IMG/VR virus record: IMGVR_UViG_3300030108_002424
Location: 1 to 24,165 of that record
Origin: a virus
DNA length: 24,165 bases
Direction: 5' to 3' (one strand)
The position numbers and the translations under genes were made by a program. Shown here piece after piece: positions 1 to 6,009 of the stretch; the stretch's first letter is position 1, and every line of letters starts with the position of its first letter. The notes under the pieces were generated by a model. That model saw only the letters and a list, made by a program, of their open reading frames with translations. It was not told the origin of the DNA and searched no databases.

Positions 1-135
1 GGTGTTATGTCAGCTAATTCTTTTGGTGAAAGAGACTTCGACCCTAAAATTAGCTATTGGACAGAGCTAAAACAACAGTATTTAAAAGATAATCCAGATG
101 TGATAACACTAGACAACTATAAGGAAAAAAAATGA
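1..135 (+). CDS. Hypothetical protein, 3' part only
   Basis: An open frame runs from the first base to a TGA at 133-135, giving 44 visible residues that end in a lysine-rich tail (DNYKEKK). Its true start lies outside the window unless the ATG at 7 is used. The stop overlaps the ATG of the next gene (ATGA at 132-135), the spacing seen throughout this phage, which supports it being translated. The residues are polar with no recognisable motif, and I cannot assign a function. Confidence 0.55.
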   Translation, partial: GVMSANSFGERDFDPKISYWTELKQQYLKDNPDVITLDNYKEKK

Positions 136-341
136 TTGAGACTGTAGTAGCATTGTTGATGTTTATTAATGGAGAAATTAAAGAACACCGTATACAAGAA
201 AACATGGCTGCATGCTTACGTGGTAAGAGGGTTGCAGAGAGAGATTATAACCCAAGTGTAAGTTATAAATGTATAAAATCAAAAGCAGAAACAGAGATAT
301 ACATGGGTCAAAAAAGCATTAAAAAGATAATATTAGATTAA
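132..341 (+). CDS. Small hypothetical phage protein, 69 aa
   Basis: The start ATG overlaps the preceding stop and the stop TAA (339-341) shares a base with the next ATG, so it is tightly coupled on both sides. The N-terminus (ETVVALLMFINGEIKEH) is mildly hydrophobic; the rest is charged with two cysteines and many lysines. I recall similar small proteins beginning MIET.ALLMF..GEIKEH in marine phage contigs, but none with a known function. It lies directly upstream of the lysis genes, though nothing in the sequence ties it to lysis. Confidence 0.7.
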   Translation: MIETVVALLMFINGEIKEHRIQENMAACLRGKRVAERDYNPSVSYKCIKSKAETEIYMGQKSIKKIILD

Positions 342-412
342 TGGAAAATACTTTAATAGTTTTTGTCTTGCTTTGTATTGTAATATATGTAGGATTGAAG
401 GATAACTTATGA
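341..412 (+). CDS. Single-TM micropeptide upstream of endolysin, 23 aa
   Basis: A 23-codon ORF fills the gap between its neighbours, sharing one base with the previous stop and overlapping the endolysin start by 4 bp (ATG at 409, TGA at 410-412). The peptide starts MENT, has a continuous hydrophobic stretch (LIVFVLLCIVIYVGL) and ends KDNL: one membrane span with charged ends. Translational coupling to the peptidase suggests a lysis accessory such as a minimal pinholin-type or regulatory peptide, but that is inference. A separate holin candidate lies at 16633. It may also simply be a translational coupler. Confidence 0.5.
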   Translation: MENTLIVFVLLCIVIYVGLKDNL

Positions 413-894
413 GATTAAGTAAACATTTTAGTCTTGAAGAAATGACCCGTTCTATGACGGCTGCTCGTAAGGGCATCGACAACACACCAGGGTCAGGTGA
501 GATACACAATCTCACTGAGGTTTGTTATAATATATTAGAACCCCTTCGTGCAAAGTTTGATAAACCAATTACAATAACATCAGGCTATCGATCCGAAGCA
601 CTTTGCGAAGCCATCGGCAGCAAAAAAACTAGCCAGCATGCCAAAGGGCAGGCGGTTGACCTAGAAATTATGGGTATTCCTAATATAAAAATAGCTTATT
701 GGATAGAAGCTAACTGTGATTTTGACCAGCTCATACTTGAATACTACAAACCAAACGACGGACAAGCAGGATGGGTTCACGTATCTTACAATGAAAAAGG
801 TGTTAATAGAAAACAAGTGCTGACTTTCGACGGAAAGAAATACGAGAACGGACTTCCTGAGATGAAGTGGAAGGGTGGTCAGGTTGTAGAATGA
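409..894 (+). CDS. Endolysin, peptidase M15 family (D-Ala-D-Ala carboxypeptidase-like)
   Basis: This is a 161-residue zinc peptidase of the M15 type used by phages to cut peptidoglycan cross-links. It shows SQHAKGQAVDLEI (75-87), with H77 and D84 as predicted zinc ligands, and GWVHVSY (121-127), with H124 as the third ligand. ITSGYRSEALCEAIG (56-70) is the usual substrate-cleft segment. The length is typical of the stand-alone catalytic domain, with no cell-wall-binding domain or signal peptide, so a holin would be needed for export. The ATG overlaps the stop of the membrane micropeptide, and the stop overlaps the next ATG. Confidence 0.9.
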   Translation: MRLSKHFSLEEMTRSMTAARKGIDNTPGSGEIHNLTEVCYNILEPLRAKFDKPITITSGYRSEALCEAIGSKKTSQHAKGQAVDLEIMGIPNIKIAYWIEANCDFDQLILEYYKPNDGQAGWVHVSYNEKGVNRKQVLTFDGKKYENGLPEMKWKGGQVVE

Positions 895-1097
895 AATGGG
901 TAACAGAAATTGTTGATGGTATTTGTCCTGAGTGTGTTCAAAAAACTATATTAGTATCAGTGGATCAATTTTATAGATGCACTAGATGTGGTTCAGATCT
1001 AGAGCAAAAAATAAATGGAAGAATATCCTATATTCCTGCGAATCTTTCTAAAGAAGATTACAAAATGGTCTTAAGAAAAGATGGCGAAGAAGTCTAA
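891..1097 (+). CDS. Zinc-ribbon-like small protein, 68 aa
   Basis: The ATG at 891 was chosen over an upstream one at 867 because it makes the usual 4-bp ATGA overlap with the endolysin stop. The protein carries two CxxC knuckles, CPEC (C12, C15) and CTRC (C30, C33), separated by 14 residues, which matches a four-cysteine zinc ribbon. The C-terminal half is charged. Function is unknown; zinc ribbons of this size often bind nucleic acid or protein partners. It overlaps the next small ORF by 17 bp. Confidence 0.7.
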   Translation: MKWVTEIVDGICPECVQKTILVSVDQFYRCTRCGSDLEQKINGRISYIPANLSKEDYKMVLRKDGEEV

Positions 1098-1212
1098 GTT
1101 TGGCGTAAATACGTACGTAAAAAGAACACCGCCCAAAATAGGTCGACACAAGAAACGAATGAATAAATCTGAAAAACTTAATTATAAGAAGTACCGGGGA
1201 CAAGGCCGTTGA
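1081..1212 (+). CDS. Small basic protein, 43 aa
   Basis: The protein begins MAKKSKFGVNTYVKRTPPK and ends YKKYRGQGR, so nearly a third of its residues are Lys or Arg. It resembles short basic proteins I recall from marine phages (KKR.GRHKK.LNK.EK..YKKYRGQGR pattern), whose function is unknown to me; nucleic-acid binding is plausible from charge alone. It overlaps the zinc-ribbon gene by 17 bp, and its TGA is embedded in the -35 box of the next promoter. Confidence 0.65.
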   Translation: MAKKSKFGVNTYVKRTPPKIGRHKKRMNKSEKLNYKKYRGQGR

Positions 1213-1237
1213 CATTTATATAAGATTATCCTATACT
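1209..1237 (+). promoter_or_regulatory. Sigma70-type promoter, leaderless start
   Basis: TTGACA (1209-1214), a 17-bp spacer and TATACT (1232-1237) make a near-consensus promoter. Only six bases separate the -10 box from the ATG at 1244, so the predicted transcription start falls on or next to the start codon. No Shine-Dalgarno sequence could fit. Confidence 0.75.
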
Positions 1238-1243
1238 CCCCTT

Positions 1244-1447
1244 ATGAAAGATAAACAGATAAAAATAAAACTAAAAGGCATTTCACAAAAACAATGGTCA
1301 GTTTTTTTATTAGAGTTAAACATGATGAAAAATGAATGGAGACCATATGGTGTTTTAGTTGATATCGATGCTCCTAATTTTAAAAAGATTGTAACTTTAG
1401 GAACACGAACTCATGACGTTAATAAGAAGCTTAGAAAAACAAACTAA
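1244..1447 (+). CDS. Hypothetical protein, 67 aa, probably leaderless mRNA
   Basis: This small basic protein starts MKDKQIKIKLKGISQKQWSV. No conserved domain is recognised. A strong promoter sits immediately upstream and places the transcript start at the ATG, so translation is probably leaderless. An internal ATG at 1322 would give a shorter product but has no better start context. The protein probably belongs to a phage-restricted family. Confidence is good that the ORF is real and low on function. Confidence 0.65.
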   Translation: MKDKQIKIKLKGISQKQWSVFLLELNMMKNEWRPYGVLVDIDAPNFKKIVTLGTRTHDVNKKLRKTN

Positions 1448-1450
1448 GTT

Positions 1451-1666
1451 ATGGAGTTAATAATTTTAACGGACGGGTTGTATCATTTAGTTCCCGTGAC
1501 AAAAGAAATGTTAGAGGGACTAAGCATAGTAAAAAAAGTAAACATAAGTTGTCCTGAATTTTGTGACATTTTAAGAATAAAATTATCAACTTATTTAGAT
1601 ACACCTGTTAATCGTCATGTTATGAATGATGGCAGCGGTGATTTCTTTGGATGTGTCTGTCGTTAA
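1451..1666 (+). CDS. Hypothetical protein, 71 aa
   Basis: The ORF follows the previous stop after three bases and would be co-transcribed from the promoter at 1209. It has a beta-like N-terminus (MELIILTDGLYHLVPVTKEM) and four cysteines, two of them close to the end (FFGCVCR). No Shine-Dalgarno sequence is evident. Its stop overlaps by 4 bp the stop of a gene on the opposite strand. Function is not recognised. Confidence 0.55.
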   Translation: MELIILTDGLYHLVPVTKEMLEGLSIVKKVNISCPEFCDILRIKLSTYLDTPVNRHVMNDGSGDFFGCVCR

Positions 1667-1875
1667 ATAGTGGATAAAGGTTGACAGTTAAACTTAATAT
1701 AAAGTTCGTATTTGTTAACATCTTTTCTGCCAAGCTCTTTCATTTTTTTACTTGATTCTTCATAACCAAAAGTCAAACAATCATACATAGTATTAAATTG
1801 ATTTGGCCAAGTATATGGTGGCATACATATACCTTCTACAGCGCTACATATTACTAAACTTAATAATATTTTCAT
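1663..1875 (-). CDS. Small secreted cysteine protein, 70 aa
   Basis: On the reverse strand, the product begins MKILLSLVICSAVEG, a short positively charged and hydrophobic stretch that reads as a signal peptide, followed by a region with cysteines (C17, C33, C64) and aromatic residues. An exported periplasmic or envelope role fits. I recall similar short proteins in marine phages but no function. It is convergent with the gene ending at 1666, and a reverse-strand promoter (1889-1917) and an AGGA motif precede its ATG. It stands alone against the surrounding forward genes. Confidence 0.65.
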   Translation of the reverse strand: MKILLSLVICSAVEGICMPPYTWPNQFNTMYDCLTFGYEESSKKMKELGRKDVNKYELYIKFNCQPLSTI

Positions 1876-1888
1876 TGACTAATATCCT

Positions 1889-1917
1889 ATATTATGAAAT
1901 AAAATCTATTCTTACAA
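1889..1917 (-). promoter_or_regulatory. Promoter for the reverse-strand secreted protein
   Basis: Read on the reverse strand, TTGTAA (1912-1917), a 17-bp spacer and TAATAT (1889-1894) lie just upstream of the ATG at 1873-1875. The predicted leader is only a few bases long. Confidence 0.45.
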
Positions 1918-1939
1918 ATATGAAAGAAGGATATATCAA

Positions 1940-2128
1940 ATGACAGATACAAGCAAATATAAAAACATCACAGTCACGCATAAGACTTATGATGATTTAG
2001 ATATTTTACGAGACAAAGTTCTTGATCCAAATTTAAAGTTAAGCAGAAGTCAAGCTGTAACTTATTTGGTTAACGAAAAGAAAAATAAATTAAATGGTAA
2101 GGTGGCACATGGAAAAAACAAATCATAA
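1940..2128 (+). CDS. Small protein, possible ribbon-helix-helix regulator, 62 aa
   Basis: AAGGA at 1927-1931 lies 8 bp before the ATG. The N-terminal strand-like segment KNITVTHKTYDDLDILRDK, followed by LSRSQAVTYLVNE, resembles the beta-strand, helix, helix plan of ribbon-helix-helix (Arc/CopG-type) DNA-binding proteins. The length is also right for that fold. This is fold-pattern inference without a diagnostic motif. The 3' end overlaps the next gene by 20 bp. Confidence 0.6.
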   Translation: MTDTSKYKNITVTHKTYDDLDILRDKVLDPNLKLSRSQAVTYLVNEKKNKLNGKVAHGKNKS

Positions 2129-2285
2129 AGTTATTTGTCCAGAGTGTAAAGGAAACGGATATCTTCGTGTCCCCTATCATTTAGCAAGAGAAGAAGTAAC
2201 CGTTAAGTGTGATACCTGTAAATGTGAAGGAGAAATCACACTAACTGAAGAAGATTTTATCGATCAATTCGTAAAAGCAAATTAA
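2109..2285 (+). CDS. DnaJ-type zinc-finger-like small protein, 58 aa
   Basis: The ATG at 2109 was chosen because AAGGTGG at 2099-2105 provides a ribosome site; an ATG at 2094 has none. The protein contains CPECKGNGY and CDTCKCEGE, that is two CxxCxGxG-like knuckles as in the DnaJ cysteine-rich domain, here only one pair and so one zinc site. The C-terminus is acidic. It may bind protein or nucleic acid; the partner is unknown. It overlaps the gene before it and is 1 bp from the one after. Confidence 0.7.
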   Translation: MEKTNHKVICPECKGNGYLRVPYHLAREEVTVKCDTCKCEGEITLTEEDFIDQFVKAN

Positions 2286-2286
2286 C

Positions 2287-2508
2287 ATGTTAACAAGCGT
2301 AGATATAAAAAGAATGGCTGATGATAAAAGAGTCGCTGAACTTAAAATGGTTGTCGATCAAAGAGATACAACTATATTGTTTTTGAAAAAACAGTGTGAG
2401 TTTTTAAAAACCAAGTGTCGAGAATCAGGGACCAAGCGAAAAGAAATGGAAGATGAGATTAATAGATTATGGGAAGAGAATCAAAATCTCTCAATTGTAA
2501 AGAAGTAG
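2287..2508 (+). CDS. Coiled-coil hypothetical protein, 73 aa
   Basis: Almost the whole protein is charged and helical, with heptad-like hydrophobic spacing in the second half (MEDEINRLWEENQNLSIV), consistent with a coiled coil. The ATG follows the previous stop directly, with no clear ribosome site of its own, so it is probably translationally coupled. The 3' end overlaps the homing endonuclease gene by 40 bp. No function can be assigned. Confidence 0.55.
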   Translation: MLTSVDIKRMADDKRVAELKMVVDQRDTTILFLKKQCEFLKTKCRESGTKRKEMEDEINRLWEENQNLSIVKK

Positions 2509-2846
2509 ATATTTATTTAGCTGGACTCTTTGATGGCGAAGGGTGCGTGACTTATAAAAATGTTATGAGACACAGGAAAGGTAAACCTAGAGCTTACCCT
2601 ACCTGGAACATAAGATTAGAAATAGCTATGACTTGCGAAAGAACTATACAATTTGCTTTAGATAACTTTGGTTGTGGAACTATAAATTTTAGACCAAAAT
2701 ATCCACATCAAACTATGGATCAATATCGTTGGCGTTGTTCTCACAGAGATGCTTTACAGTGTGCTAAAAGAATGTTACCATACAGCGTAACTAAAAAAGA
2801 TAAATTAGAAAGTATAGTTAAACATTATGAAATTAAAGATTCTTGA
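2469..2846 (+). CDS. LAGLIDADG homing endonuclease-like protein, 125 aa
   Basis: YLAGLFDGEGCV (16-27) is a LAGLIDADG motif, with E24 in the position of the catalytic acidic residue. The rest fits the short single-motif type, which acts as a homodimer: a beta-rich middle (WNIRLEIAMTC), FGCGTI, and a basic C-terminus. It is free-standing, not inside an intron or intein that I can see. The start overlaps the coiled-coil gene by 40 bp and the end overlaps the cytosine methyltransferase start by 20 bp. It could spread itself or its neighbours into related phages. The family call is firm; activity is unproven. Confidence 0.8.
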   Translation: MGRESKSLNCKEVDIYLAGLFDGEGCVTYKNVMRHRKGKPRAYPTWNIRLEIAMTCERTIQFALDNFGCGTINFRPKYPHQTMDQYRWRCSHRDALQCAKRMLPYSVTKKDKLESIVKHYEIKDS

Positions 2847-4242
2847 TTTATTTTCTGGGCTAGGTGGTTTCTCACTTGGTTTAGAACGTACAGGAAACTT
2901 TGAAACTATAGCTTTTTGTGATAACGATAAATACAGCAATTTAGTGCTGCAAAAACATTGGAAAGGAGTTAAGATATATAACGATGTCAAAGAAATCACA
3001 AAAGAAAGACTCGAGGCAGATGGAATTCAATCTCCCGATATCATCACAGGAGGTTTCCCGTGCCAACCGTTCTCGGTCGCAGGCAAACAAAAAGGAACGA
3101 GTGACGACAGACATCTCTGGCCTGAGATGTTTCGAATCATCAAAGAGTTTACCCCGAGGTGGGTTATTGGAGAAAATGTCAAAGGTCTTGTTAACCTCCA
3201 AGACGGCATGGTCTTCGAGACTGTGTGCACTGACTTGGAAGGAGAAGGATACGAAGTCAGGGCGTTCAATATTCCAGCTGCAGGTGTCGGTGCTCCCCAC
3301 AGGAGAGAAAGAATCTGGATTGTTGCCCACAGAAAAGAATCTATGGTCAACGCCGACGACGTTCGACTCGAACAACATAACGAAACCAAGGAAGAAACAT
3401 CCTGGTGGAGGACAAGTACCACCTTTAAACCAACAAGTGATGTGGTTAACACCATCAGCAACGGTGAGAGGCGAGAGATCTCCCGAAGCGATGAAGAAGA
3501 GAGAAGAATACAGGAAGAGCATAGGCAGGACGACAGTTCCGCCAGGCTCACTAGCAGAACAAGTTCAATACGGCAAACCAACAACGGACATGAAGATATG
3601 GAGGACTCCCGACGCACATTGCAACAGGGGACCGAGCTCCGAGAAAAGAATGAAGATGAAGTTAGAGAAGGGTATGCCAATCAGTATCAACGATCAGGTA
3701 GCACATCCGAATCTAATGTGGCCAACGCCAAGGGCGAAGGAACCAGGGAGAACGACGAAAGGTTACGGTCGAGGACTAGCGGAGTTAGTGGAAGGCAAGA
3801 AACAAGTGGAACCGAAGAAGATGTGGCCAACACCTACGCAAGACTCAGCGACGGAACGTACGAAGAAGTACAGTCAAGGGGGCAAACCTCTGACACTAGC
3901 AGTAAAGGAAGCACAGATGTGGCCAACACCGAGAGCAACGATCGGCATGACCATGAAGCTGTCACAAGGGATGGCGGATCTTCGGCACAAGAAGTATTTG
4001 GAAACGGAAGTAGCTTATCAGGAGAAAGCTCCTGGTGGCACACTGAACCCGACGTGGGTCGAGTGGCTCATGGGATACCCGGCAGAGTATACAGACTTAA
4101 AGGATTGGGAAATTCTATCGTCCCGAAAATTGCGGAAGAAATCGGTAAAGCCATAATGGAAGCCGAAGCTGATGATATTGAGTACCAAGGTGGTGGAGCT
4201 TACAAAGCTATGTTAAAACTATTTAATGAGAATTTAAAATGA
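2827..4242 (+). CDS. DNA (cytosine-5) methyltransferase, C5-MTase family
   Basis: The 471-residue protein has the C5-MTase motifs in order: I DLFSGLGGFSLGL (7-19, S-adenosylmethionine binding), IV GGFPCQPFSVAG (75-86, catalytic C79), VI GENVKG (115-120), VIII RRERIWIVA (159-167) and X GLGNSIVPKIA (426-436). Between about 170 and 410 lies a hydrophilic region rich in Glu, Arg, Ser and Thr with repeated DVANT/NVANA segments. This stands where a target-recognition domain should be and may not fold as one. The DNA here is visibly richer in GC than its surroundings and carries a second long reading frame. It probably protects phage DNA from host restriction. It overlaps the Dam-like gene by 4 bp. 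Confidence 0.9.
   Translation: MKLKILDLFSGLGGFSLGLERTGNFETIAFCDNDKYSNLVLQKHWKGVKIYNDVKEITKERLEADGIQSPDIITGGFPCQPFSVAGKQKGTSDDRHLWPEMFRIIKEFTPRWVIGENVKGLVNLQDGMVFETVCTDLEGEGYEVRAFNIPAAGVGAPHRRERIWIVAHRKESMVNADDVRLEQHNETKEETSWWRTSTTFKPTSDVVNTISNGERREISRSDEEERRIQEEHRQDDSSARLTSRTSSIRQTNNGHEDMEDSRRTLQQGTELREKNEDEVREGYANQYQRSGSTSESNVANAKGEGTRENDERLRSRTSGVSGRQETSGTEEDVANTYARLSDGTYEEVQSRGQTSDTSSKGSTDVANTESNDRHDHEAVTRDGGSSAQEVFGNGSSLSGESSWWHTEPDVGRVAHGIPGRVYRLKGLGNSIVPKIAEEIGKAIMEAEADDIEYQGGGAYKAMLKLFNENLK
2984..4156 (+). CDS. Overlapping +2-frame ORF within the cytosine methyltransferase, 390 aa
   Basis: A 390-codon ORF lies entirely inside the methyltransferase gene, in another frame of the same strand. 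It shows ordered, non-random features: ISSQEVSRANRS near the start, LCALTWKEKDTKSGR, six WPTP-type motifs (LWSTP, MWLTP, IWRTP, then MWPTP three times) and NPTWVEWLMGYP close to the end. I recall these signatures from phage proteins and from the C-terminal part of other C5-methyltransferases, but cannot verify that here. AAAGGAG (2962-2968) lies 15 bp before the ATG, longer than ideal. It may be a true overlapping gene or the remnant of a frame-shifted methyltransferase tail. Function is unknown. Confidence 0.55.
   Translation: MSKKSQKKDSRQMEFNLPISSQEVSRANRSRSQANKKERVTTDISGLRCFESSKSLPRGGLLEKMSKVLLTSKTAWSSRLCALTWKEKDTKSGRSIFQLQVSVLPTGEKESGLLPTEKNLWSTPTTFDSNNITKPRKKHPGGGQVPPLNQQVMWLTPSATVRGERSPEAMKKREEYRKSIGRTTVPPGSLAEQVQYGKPTTDMKIWRTPDAHCNRGPSSEKRMKMKLEKGMPISINDQVAHPNLMWPTPRAKEPGRTTKGYGRGLAELVEGKKQVEPKKMWPTPTQDSATERTKKYSQGGKPLTLAVKEAQMWPTPRATIGMTMKLSQGMADLRHKKYLETEVAYQEKAPGGTLNPTWVEWLMGYPAEYTDLKDWEILSSRKLRKKSVKP
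3341..3930 (+). repeat. Six in-phase ATGTGGCCAACACC-like repeats inside the methyltransferase
   Basis: Related 14-mers occur at 3341, 3440, about 3597, 3716, 3821 and 3917; three are ATGTGGCCAAC(A/G)CC. The distances between them (99, 156, 120, 105 and 96, taking 3596 as the third start) are all multiples of three. The repeats therefore keep phase and are read as VNA/VANT in the methyltransferase and as W(S/L/R/P)TP in the overlapping frame. Confidence 0.7.
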
Positions 4243-4745
4243 AAGGACATTTAAACTTAATAGCTTCGCATAATACTTATGGGAAGAGAACTAATTTACT
4301 GATGAAATACATTAGGACTCCTGATGAAATATGGGAGATGTTATCACAGGAATTTAATTTTACCGTAGATGCGTGTGCTTCTGACAAAAGTCATTTAGTT
4401 GATAAGTATTGGACAAAAGAAAACTCAGCTTTAACTAAAAATTGGGATGGAGAGATTGTTTATTGTCATCCAATGTACGATACTAAGATTCCTAGATTTG
4501 TTAAGAAAGCTATGGAAAGTAAATGTTTAACAGTATTTTTATTACCTGCATCTACTAATAGCTTATACTTTCACCGATATTTTTGGGATAATGTTAATCA
4601 TAAACCTAGAGATAATGTTCAAGTAAGGTTTTTAAGAAAAGCAAAAGATGAACAACACGGTTTTAAAATGGCAACCGACGATGGTGAGTTACCTGAGAGA
4701 GGATACTTAAGACCTCTAATGATTGTGGTGGTGGATAATAGATGA
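4239..4745 (+). CDS. Phage Dam-like adenine N6-methyltransferase with altered catalytic motif
   Basis: The 168-residue protein follows the phage Dam family plan: RTPDEIWEMLSQEFNFTVDA (26-45) for the N-terminal substrate/cofactor region, then YWTKENSALTKNW (57-69). The catalytic NPPY/DPPY position reads HPMY (77-80), so a key asparagine or aspartate and a proline are missing. It may be inactive, or it may be a specificity or regulatory paralogue of the second Dam-like gene at 4866. The start overlaps the cytosine methyltransferase stop. An internal ATG at 4302 immediately before the conserved part is a possible alternative start. Confidence 0.75.
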   Translation: MKGHLNLIASHNTYGKRTNLLMKYIRTPDEIWEMLSQEFNFTVDACASDKSHLVDKYWTKENSALTKNWDGEIVYCHPMYDTKIPRFVKKAMESKCLTVFLLPASTNSLYFHRYFWDNVNHKPRDNVQVRFLRKAKDEQHGFKMATDDGELPERGYLRPLMIVVVDNR

Positions 4746-4864
4746 AGATAATAATGATAATACTAATTGTTGTATTCTTTAGTGGTTGTTCTAAAGTAGA
4801 ATTTGATGGATTCGATCCTACAACGTCGACGGTAAAATGGATAATTAAAAAGGATAAGAAATAG
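4742..4864 (+). CDS. Small lipoprotein, 40 aa
   Basis: This ORF starts with an ATGA overlap of the upstream stop. The N-terminus MKIIMIILIVVFFSGC is a lipoprotein signal with lipobox FSGC, so C16 would be lipidated after signal peptidase II cleavage. Only 25 residues follow, ending in a lysine-rich tail. Small lipoproteins of this kind in phages can be outer-membrane spanin subunits or superinfection-exclusion proteins; either role is inference. No inner-membrane spanin partner is seen nearby. It sits between the two Dam-like genes. Confidence 0.65.
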   Translation: MKIIMIILIVVFFSGCSKVEFDGFDPTTSTVKWIIKKDKK

Positions 4865-4865
4865 T

Positions 4866-5315
4866 ATGGTTACAAAATTAAAACCGAAAGACAATAAGTT
4901 TCATAAAGGAAACAGTGAAGATAAAAAACATTATTGGTTAACACCACCTGAACTTTATAAAGTTTTAAATGATGAGTTTAAATTTGACTTTGATCCTTGT
5001 CCTTATCCAAAGCCCGAAGATTTTGATGGACTTGAAATAGATTGGGGTCAATCTAGTTATGTGAACCCACCTTTCGGATCTATTATACATAAAGGAAAGA
5101 AAAAAGGAGTTACGGCCTGGGTTCGTAAAGCTCTTGCAGAAAATGAAAAAGGTAAAAAAGTTGTATTAGTTTTTCCTATTGATAAATGGATTTTAATGTT
5201 ATTAAAAGCAGGCGCTGAGGTTAGAAACTTAGGCGATGTTAAATGGTTAGCAACCGAAGATAAAAAACCAGGCAAAGGGACAGGCAGACATATTGCTTGT
5301 TTTATATTGAAATGA
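4866..5315 (+). CDS. Phage Dam-like adenine N6-methyltransferase, intact motif
   Basis: The 149-residue protein contains YWLTPPELYKVLNDEFKFDF (23-42), DPCPYP (43-48) and the catalytic motif NPPF (67-70) within SSYVNPPFGS. VVLVFPIDKW follows, as in the phage Dam family of adenine methyltransferases. It would methylate adenine, probably to evade restriction, with the recognition site unknown. It is the likely active member of the tandem pair with the gene at 4239. The stop overlaps the exonuclease start by 4 bp, so modification and recombination genes are translated together. Confidence 0.8.
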   Translation: MVTKLKPKDNKFHKGNSEDKKHYWLTPPELYKVLNDEFKFDFDPCPYPKPEDFDGLEIDWGQSSYVNPPFGSIIHKGKKKGVTAWVRKALAENEKGKKVVLVFPIDKWILMLLKAGAEVRNLGDVKWLATEDKKPGKGTGRHIACFILK

Positions 5316-5992
5316 AATGGAATAAAAAATTTGAGTATCCTAAAACGGTCAGAGAGATGGTCGAGGGACAACGACACTATAATATAAATAATGAAAAGCT
5401 TCCTTCAGTTACAACGATCTTGAGCAAGACTCAGACTGCCGAGAAACAGCAGGGACTAGCCGATTGGCGAGCTCGAGTAGGCGAGGAACAGGCAACAAGG
5501 ACCATGGACCAGGCGGCAGCTAGGGGGACAGCAATGCACGCAATATTAGAACACCACATACTAGGTAAAAATAGGCTTGATTTGACCGATATAGGGCAGG
5601 AGGCTCACAAAATGGCTGATGTGGTCATAGAGAAAGGACTTTGTAATATCGACGAAATATGGGGCTCTGAGGTGGCTTTATATTACCCTGAGTTATTTGC
5701 AGGGGCAACCGATCTAGTGGGGATATATAAAAAAGCAGATAGTATAATGGATTTCAAACAAACGAACAAGCCAAAACGTAGAGAGTGGGTGGAGGACTAC
5801 ATGCTACAGCTAGCAGCGTACACGATGGCTCACAATTATGTCTATAATACTAAGATTCAACAGGGTGTAATATTGATGTGTAGCAAAGATGGGTACTTCC
5901 AGGAGTTCATTGTATCCGGAAAAGAGTTCCAAAAATACCAACACGAATGGCTCAAAAGGCTTGATTTATATTACAAAAACATCAAAAAGTAG
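5312..5992 (+). CDS. PD-(D/E)XK exonuclease, RecB/Cas4/MGME1-like
   Basis: The ATG at 5312 makes the standard 4-bp overlap, so it is preferred over 5297. The 226-residue protein has the RecB-type nuclease motifs in order: RGTAMHAILE (71-80, H76), E120, AGATDLVG (130-137, D134), MDFKQ (146-150, D147 and K149) and QLAAY (166-170). Phage enzymes of this type degrade DNA ends for recombination, replication or nucleotide scavenging. No polymerase or single-strand-binding protein is visible next to it, so its exact role is inferred. A small inverted repeat follows the stop. Confidence 0.85.
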   Translation: MKWNKKFEYPKTVREMVEGQRHYNINNEKLPSVTTILSKTQTAEKQQGLADWRARVGEEQATRTMDQAAARGTAMHAILEHHILGKNRLDLTDIGQEAHKMADVVIEKGLCNIDEIWGSEVALYYPELFAGATDLVGIYKKADSIMDFKQTNKPKRREWVEDYMLQLAAYTMAHNYVYNTKIQQGVILMCSKDGYFQEFIVSGKEFQKYQHEWLKRLDLYYKNIKK

Positions 5993-6009
5993 TCTGTATA
6001 CTCTACAGA
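5993..6009. terminator. Weak hairpin after exonuclease
   Basis: TCTGTA (5993-5998), a 5-base loop and TACAGA (6004-6009) form a 6-bp stem directly after the stop codon. There is no good T run downstream on the forward strand. On the reverse strand a short T run follows the stem, so it could equally stop leftward transcripts from the small terminase gene. Confidence 0.3.

Noticed and set aside
1681-1709. TTGACA at 1681 as a forward promoter
   Set aside because: No -10 hexamer at 16-18 bp, and the site lies inside the reverse-strand secreted-protein gene.
1875-1905. TTGACT at 1875 as promoter for the gene at 1940
   Set aside because: The best -10 (TAAAAT) is 19 bp away; too weak to list, though some promoter must serve this gene.
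2941-3680. Long reverse-strand ORFs (193 and 217 codons) under the methyltransferase
   Set aside because: They lie in a stop-poor, GC-richer stretch, their products have no recognisable motif and are rich in Ser/Leu/Cys typical of antisense translation, and no promoter or ribosome site fits.
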